Source: an uncultured Lachnospiraceae bacterium (lineage in GTDB: Bacteria > Bacillota > Clostridia > Lachnospirales > Lachnospiraceae). From it: 57,609 bases of DNA. Below, piece by piece: positions 40,591 to 48,286 of the stretch. Under the pieces are notes generated by a model. That model ran no database searches, was not told where the DNA came from, and worked only from the letters and a program-made list of their open reading frames with translations. Position 1 is the first letter of the stretch, and every line of letters starts with the position of its first letter. The position numbers were made by a program, and so were the translations under genes. The stretch spans positions 1 to 57,609 of the forward strand of contig CAMVNR010000005.1 in NCBI GenBank assembly GCA_947168905.1. The letters are read 5' to 3'.

Positions 40591-41643
40591 TTAGCTGTAT
40601 TTTATGACGATTTTCTTCGTGCAGGGTTTTCTTTCCTCCACCAGCTTGAAGGCGTCCAGGATGTGCTCAAAATCAAACACATCCGAAATAAAGTCCATCG
40701 GCTTTAACACGCCCTGGTTGATCCAGGCCATGACCTGCGAATGGGTTTCCCCTTCTTCTTTCTTGCTGGGCCACTGGACAAACTGCAGCGTCCAGTTATA
40801 AGGCGCTTCGGACCAGTCAAGCTCCATATTCAGTTTGGCTGAAATACCGTAGCAGCAGATTTTTCCGTTGTATTTTACGAGCCCCATCGCCTGATTAATC
40901 AGGCTGTTGATTCCGACCGCGTCCACCACATAGTCGATCCCGTCCGGGAAGAGCTTCTTTACCTCGGCATTGATGTCGCAAGTCGTGGAGTTAAACGCAT
41001 AGTCCGCGCCGGCTCTCAGTGCGGCTTCCACCTTTTCGTCCATAATATCCGTTGTAATCACCGTACCCATCCCGAGAAGCTTCGCGAATTTCGTGAAGCA
41101 CAGCCCGACGGGTCCCGCGCCGAAGATCAGCACATTTTCATTCGGCTTGAAGCCGAACCTGCGGATCGCGCTTAAGACTTCGCGGAAGGTCACGATCATC
41201 GAAGCCTCAACAGGATTCACTTTATCCGAAGGCTTAATGACGGTCTGCGCCAGATACCCTTCACTCCAGGCCTCGGTTCCTTCGCCCATTCCGTTTCGCG
41301 TGTAAGCGGCCGCGTCCCCGACGACGGCGTATTCGGAATACGCTCCCCAGCCGGGTGTCAGATCACCGACTTTTTCCTCGAGGAAAGGAAGCAGCACGAT
41401 ATCCCCGACCCTGAAGCTCGTGACCTTATCGCCGACGGCCACAACTTCTCCCACGCCTTCATGTCCGAGAATTGCCGGATACGTATGGAAATTCTTAAAG
41501 GTACCGTGAATCAGTTTCATATCCGTCCCGTTGCACACACCGCAGCTTTTCATCTTAACGAGCGCCTGGCATTCCCCATAGGCCGGAACCGGAATCTCTT
41601 CGACAGATAATCTGCCCTGTTCGTCTACGACCAGCGTTTTCAT
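40591..41643 (-). CDS. zinc-dependent medium-chain alcohol/sugar dehydrogenase
   Basis: The chosen ATG is 41643, with AGAGG eight bases upstream, giving 350 residues. Catalytic zinc ligands are Cys in KSCGVCNGTDMK and His/Glu in LGHEGVGEVVAVGD. The four-cysteine structural zinc lobe of classical ADHs is absent. The Rossmann loop is VLIFGAGPVGLCFTKFAKLLG, and the following TDIMDEK has the Asp expected of an NAD-preferring enzyme. It heads a three-gene operon with the SMP-30 lactonase and the GH88/105 hydrolase, so it probably oxidises a sugar. A near-consensus promoter lies upstream at 41725-41752. Confidence 0.9.
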   Translation of the reverse strand: MKTLVVDEQGRLSVEEIPVPAYGECQALVKMKSCGVCNGTDMKLIHGTFKNFHTYPAILGHEGVGEVVAVGDKVTSFRVGDIVLLPFLEEKVGDLTPGWGAYSEYAVVGDAAAYTRNGMGEGTEAWSEGYLAQTVIKPSDKVNPVEASMIVTFREVLSAIRRFGFKPNENVLIFGAGPVGLCFTKFAKLLGMGTVITTDIMDEKVEAALRAGADYAFNSTTCDINAEVKKLFPDGIDYVVDAVGINSLINQAMGLVKYNGKICCYGISAKLNMELDWSEAPYNWTLQFVQWPSKKEEGETHSQVMAWINQGVLKPMDFISDVFDFEHILDAFKLVEERKPCTKKIVIKYS

Positions 41644-41724
41644 GTTTTTTACCTCTCTTTCGTTGTCTCGCCTGTCTCTCCCGACGGTCAAATTTTCAGG
41701 CTTTAAAAAGCCCCCGGCAGTTTT

Positions 41725-41752
41725 ATATTATCACAAAACAATCCCGTGTCAA
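41725..41752 (-). promoter_or_regulatory. promoter of the dehydrogenase/lactonase/GH88-105 operon
   Basis: On the minus strand a perfect TTGACA (41747-41752) is followed after 16 bases by TAATAT (41725-41730). It is divergent from the GH32 gene. Confidence 0.75.
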
Positions 41753-41791
41753 TTGTATTTTCTTTTTCTGGATTTTCTGATGTTTTTTCAG

Positions 41792-41819
41792 TTCATTTCA
41801 TGTTATAATCACCTCAGAT
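41792..41819 (+). promoter_or_regulatory. promoter of the GH32 gene
   Basis: A perfect TATAAT at 41814-41819 has a weak TGTTTT 17 bases upstream. The ATG at 41818 lies inside this -10 box, so translation must begin further down, at 41866. Confidence 0.6.
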
Positions 41820-41865
41820 GATTCAAAAAGAACAGCACTCAATCACAGAATCAGAAGGAGAAGCA

Positions 41866-43185
41866 ATGAACCCGAACGACTGCCGCCCGATCATCCACTT
41901 TACCCCTTCCTACGGCTGGATGAACGACCCCAACGGTCTTGTCTGGCACGACGGGATCTACGAACTGTATTACCAGAGCAATCCGAACGCGCTTTACTGG
42001 GGAGATCTTTCCTGGGGGCACGCGAGGTCGCGGGACCTCCTCCACTGGGAAGATGTCGGAACGGTGATGCTTCCGGATGAGACCGGTCTCATGTTTTCCG
42101 GTTCGGGCATTCTGTCCCGTCCGGGAGATGCCGGGGAAGAAGACGCCGTTCTCTGTTTCCCCTATACCGCTGCCGGGAGGGATCCTTCCGCAGAAGGAAC
42201 CGCACCGGGCGGCTACCGGCCGCATTTCACGATCCGGCTCGCGAAAAGCACGGACGGCGGAAATACGCTTATCAAGACCGGCAGGGAAATCCTGAAGCCC
42301 TATGCGCCGGACAACCGTGATCCGAAGATTTTCTACCATGAAGAGAGCCGGGCATACATCATTGTATTATGGCTCACACAGGATATTTTCGGGATTTACC
42401 GGTCGGAGGATCTTGGCTTTTTTGAACTGGCTTCCACTGTAAAGCTTGAAGGCGGCTTCGAATGTCCCGACCTCTTCCGGCTTCCGCTCTATGATGAATC
42501 CGGTACGCTTCTTCCGGAGCGTCCCTGGGTCTTCTGGGCTGCCGACGGCTCCTATTATCTCGGTGAATTTGACGGATTTACCTTCCGGGAAACCGGACAC
42601 AGGAAGAGGAGCTCGATCGGCCCGCTCCCCTATGCTGCCCAGACCTTCTCAGGGGATCCGAAAGGGCGGGTGATCAGTATTTCCTGGCTGCGGACGAAGA
42701 CCATCCTCGACGTCTATACCGGCGCTATGAGCCTGCCCTGGGAGCTTTCGCTTCAAAAAACCCCGGCGGGACCGATGCTATGCAGGTCACTTCCGTCGGA
42801 GGTCCTTCACGCAGAAGAAGCGCTGAAATTATCGGGCGAAGAAGCCCTCCTGCCAGAAGACGGCGCGCTCAGCATTCACACCGCGCTCCAAAAGGGCCTC
42901 AGCCTCCGCTTCATCAATACCTCCGGCGATGAGTGCCTTCTCCTTCGTGAGGAATCGGGACAGCTCTTTGCATCTTCCCAGAGCACCGGCGAATATATCC
43001 GCGCCTACGGGCAGGAGGAAATCTCGTCCGCCCTGTTTGTCTATGACCGCGGAATACTGGAAATGACCTTTGCTGACGGACTCTTCTATACGGTCCTCGA
43101 CTTTCCGCATCTTCGCTCCGAAAAGATTTCCCGTATCATCTGCAGTTCTTCTGACGGCACGACAAGGATTTCCGTCATCCGCTGA
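41866..43185 (+). CDS. GH32 beta-fructosidase (sucrose/fructan hydrolase)
   Basis: The ATG at 41866 has GAAGGAG upstream and gives 439 residues. The three GH32 catalytic residues are present: nucleophile Asp21 in WMNDPNG, transition-state stabiliser Asp152 in NRDPKIF, and acid/base Glu199 in the ECPDLF motif (Cys200 follows). A five-bladed propeller covers residues 1-310 and a C-terminal beta-sandwich 320-439. No signal peptide is visible, so it cleaves imported sucrose, sucrose-6-phosphate or short fructans. It stands alone, with its own promoter and a bidirectional terminator behind it. No sucrose PTS or fructan binding protein is seen nearby; the ROK/PfkB kinases upstream could phosphorylate the fructose released (inferred). 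Confidence 0.93.
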   Translation: MNPNDCRPIIHFTPSYGWMNDPNGLVWHDGIYELYYQSNPNALYWGDLSWGHARSRDLLHWEDVGTVMLPDETGLMFSGSGILSRPGDAGEEDAVLCFPYTAAGRDPSAEGTAPGGYRPHFTIRLAKSTDGGNTLIKTGREILKPYAPDNRDPKIFYHEESRAYIIVLWLTQDIFGIYRSEDLGFFELASTVKLEGGFECPDLFRLPLYDESGTLLPERPWVFWAADGSYYLGEFDGFTFRETGHRKRSSIGPLPYAAQTFSGDPKGRVISISWLRTKTILDVYTGAMSLPWELSLQKTPAGPMLCRSLPSEVLHAEEALKLSGEEALLPEDGALSIHTALQKGLSLRFINTSGDECLLLREESGQLFASSQSTGEYIRAYGQEEISSALFVYDRGILEMTFADGLFYTVLDFPHLRSEKISRIICSSSDGTTRISVIR

Positions 43186-43206
43186 CAGGAAGAAAAAAGG
43201 ATACGA

Positions 43207-43248
43207 AAATCCCGGCCCGCTGCACTTTTTGCAGTGAGGCCGGGATTT
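43207..43248. terminator. bidirectional terminator between GH32 and the 43250 gene
   Basis: A perfect 11-bp stem AAATCCCGGCC/GGCCGGGATTT (43207-43217 with 43238-43248) is flanked by A and T runs. It begins directly at the stop codon of the minus-strand membrane protein gene. Confidence 0.88.
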
Positions 43249-43249
43249 T

Positions 43250-43951
43250 TCAGTTGTTATGATTCGTCAGCATTTTCAGGCCATGCCTCAGATACAGCAT
43301 ATAGATCACATAGGCCGCCAGAGATACGATACCGTAAGCAACACTGTAGGCCCCGTCTGCGGAAGAAAAGTTCTCTGAATCCAGATACAGCACCGGAGCA
43401 GCCCTCAGAAGCCCCGATAGCCCGAGTATCGCCGAAAGAATCCGGTACAGCTCCCGTCCCCTTTCACTGGATCTTTTGTCTCCGATTTTTTCCGCAAGGG
43501 ACGTAATCCCGTTTACGGCGAAGAGAATTCCCAGGATTTCGGCAGCAGTCGCCGGGATTCTGGCGAGATACTCTCCCGTACTTCCCTTCTCGGAAAAAAT
43601 GAAAAAGCCGGTCCCGATCCCTGAAATAATCAGATTCAGAATGACAAAAATCATCGCCGTACGGAACTGTTTTTCATCCTTTCTGCCATGGTTCAGCCCT
43701 GAAATTGCCAGTACGGAAGCGATAATCTCTCCGGCGAAGCTGCCGGTCATCAAAACGAGGCCGCCAACGTACACAGCCCCCGCCAGGAACTGGTAGCCCA
43801 GAACCTCCGGATTTTCGGAAGAAAGACGCTCCGCCGCGTCGATCATCAGCGAAAGAAGACCGGAAAAAACAACGGTCAGCGAAGAAATAATCAGAAGGAT
43901 CTCTGCCGCGTACAGCTTCCGAATACATTTTTTTGCATGCTCATACTGCAT
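43250..43951 (-). CDS. uncharacterised polytopic membrane protein
   Basis: I do not recognise the family of this 233-residue protein. About six hydrophobic helices can be counted, for example LLIISSLTVVFSGLLSLMI, FLAGAVYVGGLVLMTGSFAG, AMIFVILNLIISGIGTGFFIF and ATAAEILGILFAVNGITSLA. There is no soluble domain of note and no transport motif. It lies 53 bases after a STAS protein gene and probably belongs to the same operon as the PP2C phosphatase. Its ribosome-binding site is weak (GAGGG, 11 bases upstream). A role in the stress or signalling response of the operon is only guilt by association. Confidence 0.75.
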   Translation of the reverse strand: MQYEHAKKCIRKLYAAEILLIISSLTVVFSGLLSLMIDAAERLSSENPEVLGYQFLAGAVYVGGLVLMTGSFAGEIIASVLAISGLNHGRKDEKQFRTAMIFVILNLIISGIGTGFFIFSEKGSTGEYLARIPATAAEILGILFAVNGITSLAEKIGDKRSSERGRELYRILSAILGLSGLLRAAPVLYLDSENFSSADGAYSVAYGIVSLAAYVIYMLYLRHGLKMLTNHNN

Positions 43952-44004
43952 TGCACTGCCCTCATAGGTACTTCATACCGATCCCTGTATTTCTTAAATC
44001 CCTC

Positions 44005-44301
44005 TTACTCAATATCGAACACTTCGTCAAGGCCGGTCGCCTCAAAAACCTCCAGGATCATCGGGCGTACATTCACAATCTTCATCCCGTCTTTCTGAAG
44101 CATCGACTTATGGGCAGACATCAGCACCCTGAGGCCAGCGGACGAAATATATTTCAGTTCGCTGCAGTCAATAACGAGCGCGTCCATGCCCTCGATGCTT
44201 TCTGCGACCGCCTGTCTGAAATCCGGCGCAGTCAGCGTGTCAATCCGTCCTTTCGGGACGAGTGTCACTGCCTTGCCTTCAACCGTTTTCTGAATGTTCA
44301 T
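44005..44301 (-). CDS. STAS-domain anti-anti-sigma factor
   Basis: The 98-residue protein is a single STAS domain (SpoIIAA/RsbV type). The phosphorylatable Ser is in ELKYISSAGLRVLMSAHK, which matches the family motif. The N-terminus MNIQKTVEGKAVTLVPKGRIDT is also typical. In the classic pathway the unphosphorylated form binds an anti-sigma kinase and frees a sigma factor. Its gene start overlaps the end of the PP2C phosphatase gene by 23 bases, and that phosphatase is the expected partner that dephosphorylates it. No RsbW/SpoIIAB-like kinase or sigma factor is encoded nearby. Confidence 0.93.
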   Translation of the reverse strand: MNIQKTVEGKAVTLVPKGRIDTLTAPDFRQAVAESIEGMDALVIDCSELKYISSAGLRVLMSAHKSMLQKDGMKIVNVRPMILEVFEATGLDEVFDIE

Positions 44302-46048
44302 TTTCTGCTTCTCCTTTTCCCTGTATTTCCTGGCCTCTGTATTCCAGCGCCATCATGGTCAGATCGTCAAACTGCGGCGCATCCTTGACAAAGGCATCCA
44401 CGCTTTCCCGGATTTTCCCTAAAAATGCGGGGAGCGGAACCGCCGCTGCCGCCCGGACAGCCGCCATCATGCGTTCATTTCCGAAAAGCTCCTCTTCGGC
44501 CGACGTAGCCTCCGGCACGCCGTCGGTATAGAGGAACAGGCGCGAACCGGGCTTCATTGTAAACTCGTATTCTTTGTAGCGCACGCCGCTCATGAAGCCG
44601 ATGACAAGTCCGTGCTTGTCCTTCATCATCTCAAAATGACCGTTTTCGTCGCTTAAGACAGGATTCTCATGACCGGCATTCGCGGCCGTCACCTTTCCTG
44701 TCGAAATCTCCAGAATGCCCATCCAGACCGTCACAAACATTTCCTCGCGGTTACTCTTGCAGATCGTCTCGTTGGCCATCCTGAGCACTTCCTTCGGGGA
44801 ATTTCCGAGCATCGCGTAGTTGGAAATGACAATCTTCGAAGCCATCATGAAAAGCGCCGCCGGAACCCCTTTTCCAGAAACATCCGCGATAACCATGGCC
44901 AGATGATCATCGTCCGTCAGGAAAAAGTCATAGAAATCGCCGCCGACCTCCTTCGCAGGATCCATTGAGGCGTAAATATCGAATTCCCCACGCTCGGGGA
45001 ACGCAGGAAAAACACTCGGCAGCATGTTGGCCTGGATTCTTTTCGCCAGCATCAGCTCCGTACTGATTCTCTCCTTTTCCGCCGTGATTCTGGTCAGATC
45101 CTCCTCGTACTCCGAGAGCGCTTCCTCCATATCGCTCATGACAAGCGCAAGGTTTTCCACCTCGTCCTTTGTATGGATCTCAAGGCTTGAAAAATGCTCC
45201 GTCCCCGAGATTCCGTTCAGACGGTCCCTCGCGTACTTCTCTGCCGCCTCGGCGATCTCATTGATCGGCTCGACAGTCATTTTCCGCATGCGGAAGGAAG
45301 TCAGAAATCCGACGAAGCACACAACGACATAGAGCGCGATGGTATACTGGACGACATAATCCCGGACGCCGTGAATGAGGTCCATGAAAGTCACATCCGC
45401 CAGGGCAAAGCACGCAATATTCCCTTCGCTGTCATAAATCGGAACTCCGCTGGTGCACAGGAAACCGTAGGGTTTTGTCCTGCTGATATGATACAGCGCG
45501 CCTTCGCCGTCCCAATGATTGAATTTATGAATTTCGTTCCGGGAGACTCTCTCCCAGCCGCCCGTAAAATAGCCCGCGCTCACGTCCTCTTCGGGGACAC
45601 CGATAAAGACCAGCGCATGGGTTTTCTCGTCATAATAGCCGATATAGATATCATCAACTTCATCCGCACTGTACGCCGCACTGAGAATACGCTGAAGGAT
45701 CACATAGTCCTGCGAATAGCGTACATGGGAAAACTGCGCCCTGTAGGCCGCAGAGGACCGGTCCTGCCGCATTTCTTCACTCAGGGAATCATAGGCCTCC
45801 CGGACTTTTTTTGCCATCCCGGCCATATCCACCTCCGCTTCTGCGAGCGCGGCTGTGCTCCTGGCCATGCCGATCGATGTCCGGATCTCCTGGCGCACAA
45901 ATGAAACAATATTCAGGCTGACGGCCGCAAGAAGCGCTATCACGCCAAGAAGCGCAGCGCCGACAACAGCCTGCCGGAAAACCTTCGATTCCAGCGAAAA
46001 CTGCTGTCTTTCCCACAGCCGCATATCACGTACGGATTTATTCCGCAT
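44279..46048 (-). CDS. membrane-bound SpoIIE-type PP2C serine phosphatase with sensor and HAMP domains
   Basis: I chose ATG 46048 because AAAGGA lies about eight bases before it; an in-frame ATG at 46243 lies upstream of the likely transcript start. The 589 residues comprise a first membrane helix (GAALLGVIALLAAVSLNIV, about 27-47), an extracytoplasmic sensor of about 200 residues, a second helix (about 247-265), a HAMP segment (VEPINEIAEAAEKYARD), a coiled coil, and a SpoIIE/PP2C domain. That domain has metal-ligand motifs PAKEVGGDFYDFF and VIADVSGKGVPAALFM, and a later DDLTMMALEY. It should dephosphorylate the STAS protein encoded next, in response to an outside signal. Confidence 0.92.
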   Translation of the reverse strand: MRNKSVRDMRLWERQQFSLESKVFRQAVVGAALLGVIALLAAVSLNIVSFVRQEIRTSIGMARSTAALAEAEVDMAGMAKKVREAYDSLSEEMRQDRSSAAYRAQFSHVRYSQDYVILQRILSAAYSADEVDDIYIGYYDEKTHALVFIGVPEEDVSAGYFTGGWERVSRNEIHKFNHWDGEGALYHISRTKPYGFLCTSGVPIYDSEGNIACFALADVTFMDLIHGVRDYVVQYTIALYVVVCFVGFLTSFRMRKMTVEPINEIAEAAEKYARDRLNGISGTEHFSSLEIHTKDEVENLALVMSDMEEALSEYEEDLTRITAEKERISTELMLAKRIQANMLPSVFPAFPERGEFDIYASMDPAKEVGGDFYDFFLTDDDHLAMVIADVSGKGVPAALFMMASKIVISNYAMLGNSPKEVLRMANETICKSNREEMFVTVWMGILEISTGKVTAANAGHENPVLSDENGHFEMMKDKHGLVIGFMSGVRYKEYEFTMKPGSRLFLYTDGVPEATSAEEELFGNERMMAAVRAAAAVPLPAFLGKIRESVDAFVKDAPQFDDLTMMALEYRGQEIQGKGEAENEHSENG

Positions 46049-46190
46049 GACTTTTTCCTTTCCTGAAAACGATGTATACTTCTTTCCCATCCTGCAGCGG
46101 CCGGGATGCCGGGCGGGGGGCAGAATCCGGTACGAAATCGTCTGCCGGATCCGTCCGGCGGATATTTGCATCCGGGGTTTTACACAGATA

Positions 46191-46219
46191 ATTATAACTG
46201 ATCCGGTTCCGAAGGACAA
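46191..46219 (-). promoter_or_regulatory. promoter of the PP2C/STAS operon
   Basis: On the minus strand TTGTCC (46214-46219) and a perfect TATAAT (46191-46196) are 17 bases apart. The transcript would begin near 46184, leaving about 136 bases of GC-rich, hairpin-prone leader before ATG 46048. This also excludes the ATG at 46243 as start. Confidence 0.8.
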
Positions 46220-46334
46220 GAAGATTCTGCAATGAATCCGCATGCCCTCATAATCCGTCCGATTTTCCGCTTCTATTCCGCCGTTTTCTGTGCTACAATA
46301 GGAGACAACAAGCTATCGAAACGAGGACAAATCT

Positions 46335-47420
46335 ATGCCAAGTGTATCTGACACCCTGACCATCAAAGGTCATCAGCTCAAAAACCGGCTGACCATGGCT
46401 CCGACCGTTAAATTCGGCTGGGCAGGTCCGGACGGCAAGTTAAGCGACCGCCATGTCGCACATTATATCGAACGCGCGAAGCATGGGATCGGCCTGTTAT
46501 GCGTGGAAGCTACGGCTGTCACGCCGGACGGGCGCTTCACCGACGGACACATCGGCCTGTGGGAGGACGGACAGATCGACAAGCACCGCCTGGTCACCGA
46601 CGCCTGCCGGGAACTTGGCGTCGTCAGCCTGATCCAGCTGAACCACACAGGCAATGTGACCAACCCCGCCATCGGAGAAGCCAAAGGTCCTTCTTCAGTC
46701 CCGACTCGCTCCGGCGTCTCGCGTGAAATGAGCATTGACGAAATCCACGCGATGCAGCAGGCCTTCATCTCAGCCGCTGTACGCGCGAAAAAGGCCGGTT
46801 ACGACGGCGTTCAGCTTCACGGCTGCCACAGCTACCTGATTAATCAGTTTGTCTGCAAAACGACCAATCTGCGCACAGACGAATACGGCGGCAGTGATGA
46901 AAACCGCGCCCGCTTCGCCTCCGAGATTATCCGCGGAATCCGAAATGAATGCGGCAGCGATTTCCTGATTTCTGTCCGTACCGTCGGCGCGGATCCGGAC
47001 CTTGCTTCCTGCGCGGCTGTCGCCGAGGAGTATCTGAAGGCCGGCTGCGACCTTCTGCAGGTTTCCTCCGGCATCAACGAACCGGAAGACAGCGTCCTTC
47101 ATCCGGGAGAGAATTTCACGAAGGTCAATGCGCTCGGCGTCCGCTTCCATGAGATTTTCGGCGGGCGGGTTCCCGTGTCCTGTGTGCACAACATTTTCAC
47201 GCCGGAACAGGTGCACGCATTCCTGGACAAGGGTCTTGTGGATCTGGTGGATCTTGCCCGCGCGGTCCTGGCGGATCCCTGCTTCCCGGAGGCGGTACTT
47301 TCCGGTTCGGACTATGTCCGGTGCCGGAACTGCCCGCGCTGCCAGTACGGCCCCTTCGCGAAGGACCGCTGCCCGGCGACCATCCTCAGGCAGAAAGCCG
47401 GCCGCTCCTTCGCGGACTGA
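46335..47420 (+). CDS. old-yellow-enzyme-family NADH:flavin oxidoreductase with C-terminal cysteine cluster
   Basis: The 361-residue protein is a single TIM barrel of the OYE/2,4-dienoyl-CoA reductase family. It shows the FMN and substrate motifs LIQLNHTGN, AAVRAKKAGYDGVQLHGCHSYLINQF and TNLRTDEYGGS. The C-terminus has Cys-x2-Cys-x2-Cys-x8-Cys (RCRNCPRCQYGPFAKDRCPA), reminiscent of the [4Fe-4S] cluster that follows the barrel in FadH-type enzymes. The FAD/NAD domain that normally accepts electrons from the cluster is missing. It stands alone; a weak promoter (TACAAT at 46294-46299) and AACGAGGA precede it. It may reduce enones or related compounds. Confidence 0.88.
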   Translation: MPSVSDTLTIKGHQLKNRLTMAPTVKFGWAGPDGKLSDRHVAHYIERAKHGIGLLCVEATAVTPDGRFTDGHIGLWEDGQIDKHRLVTDACRELGVVSLIQLNHTGNVTNPAIGEAKGPSSVPTRSGVSREMSIDEIHAMQQAFISAAVRAKKAGYDGVQLHGCHSYLINQFVCKTTNLRTDEYGGSDENRARFASEIIRGIRNECGSDFLISVRTVGADPDLASCAAVAEEYLKAGCDLLQVSSGINEPEDSVLHPGENFTKVNALGVRFHEIFGGRVPVSCVHNIFTPEQVHAFLDKGLVDLVDLARAVLADPCFPEAVLSGSDYVRCRNCPRCQYGPFAKDRCPATILRQKAGRSFAD

Positions 47421-47482
47421 ACCTCTGGAAACAATCAAGGCAGGCAGCCGGTTTTGCCCGGCCGGATGACTTTTCCAAAGTG

Positions 47483-47525
47483 AAAGCCTCCTTCTTCCTG
47501 TGCGGAGAAAAGGAGGCTTTCCTTC
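47483..47525. terminator. bidirectional terminator between the OYE gene and the response-regulator gene
   Basis: AAAGCCTCCTT (47483-47493) pairs perfectly with AAGGAGGCTTT (47510-47520), followed by TCCTTCT on the plus strand and preceded by CTTTTCC-type runs on the minus side. The flanking genes converge here. Confidence 0.85.
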
Positions 47526-47551
47526 TGTCTTGACCCGGATGAAATCCGCTC

Positions 47552-48286
47552 TCAGCCCCGGTACAGCTGCGGCGTCGTTCCGACCGCTTTCTTAAACTGC
47601 CTGTAAAAATACGACAAATTCGGAATCCCGACCTTTTCTGCAATCTGATTGATCGGAATGGTCGTGTTCTTCAGATAATATTTCGCCTGGTCCATCCGGA
47701 CCGATGTGATATAAGCGGTCAGCGTATTCCCAAACTCCTTGTGGAAGTTGTAGGAAAGGTAGTCCGGATTCAGGTGCATCGCATCGGCAATTTCCAGCCG
47801 GCACAAATCGGGATCGGACAGATGGTCGAGGATGTAGCGCCTGACCGAGGTGACAAAGGCGCTTTCCTTCGGGTTCATATCGTCCTCCGGACTGTGCTTC
47901 GGCCCTTCCAGCTTGGAACGGACAAAATTCACCGCGTGCGAAAGCTCGTAATTCAGCGCCTGCTTTCCGATCGGCTTTAAGAGATAATTGAAGCAGTGAT
48001 AACGGATCGCTTCCTGTGCATAGTCGAAGCGCTGATGCCCGGACAGAATGATCGTCGTCAGCCGGATCCCGTCAAGCCGCAGCCTTTCAAGCATTTCAAG
48101 GCCTGTTTCCTGCGGCATTTCCACATCGACCAGCAGAAGGTCCACCTCCTCCCGCTCTATGATCTGCCTGCCGTTTTTCGCGCTGTAGGCCGTGAAAATC
48201 CGGTCGATACCCAGGGACTCTTTATCAATCATTTCTACGAGCCCCTGCACAATGAAGTACTCATCGTCAACAATCAGCAGATTCAT
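47552..48286 (-). CDS. YesN-type response regulator with AraC DNA-binding domain
   Basis: The 244-residue regulator has an N-terminal receiver (LLIVDDEYFIVQGL, phospho-acceptor Asp54 in LLLVDVEMPQETG, Lys in YLLKPIG) and two AraC-type helix-turn-helix motifs at about 155-240 (LCRLEIADAMHLNPDYLSYN and INQIAEKVGIPNLSYFYRQF). It is short for YesN proteins (many are 500 residues) because the middle linker domain is small. Its ATG overlaps the stop of the sensor kinase gene by four bases. It most likely activates the divergent solute-binding protein/permease/arabinofuranosidase operon when its kinase senses a plant sugar. Confidence 0.93.
   Translation of the reverse strand: MNLLIVDDEYFIVQGLVEMIDKESLGIDRIFTAYSAKNGRQIIEREEVDLLLVDVEMPQETGLEMLERLRLDGIRLTTIILSGHQRFDYAQEAIRYHCFNYLLKPIGKQALNYELSHAVNFVRSKLEGPKHSPEDDMNPKESAFVTSVRRYILDHLSDPDLCRLEIADAMHLNPDYLSYNFHKEFGNTLTAYITSVRMDQAKYYLKNTTIPINQIAEKVGIPNLSYFYRQFKKAVGTTPQLYRG

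Noticed and set aside
46049-46243. 65-residue N-terminal extension of the PP2C phosphatase
   Set aside because: The near-consensus promoter at 46191-46219 would start transcription inside this stretch, and ATG 46048 has a good ribosome-binding site directly before the first membrane helix.
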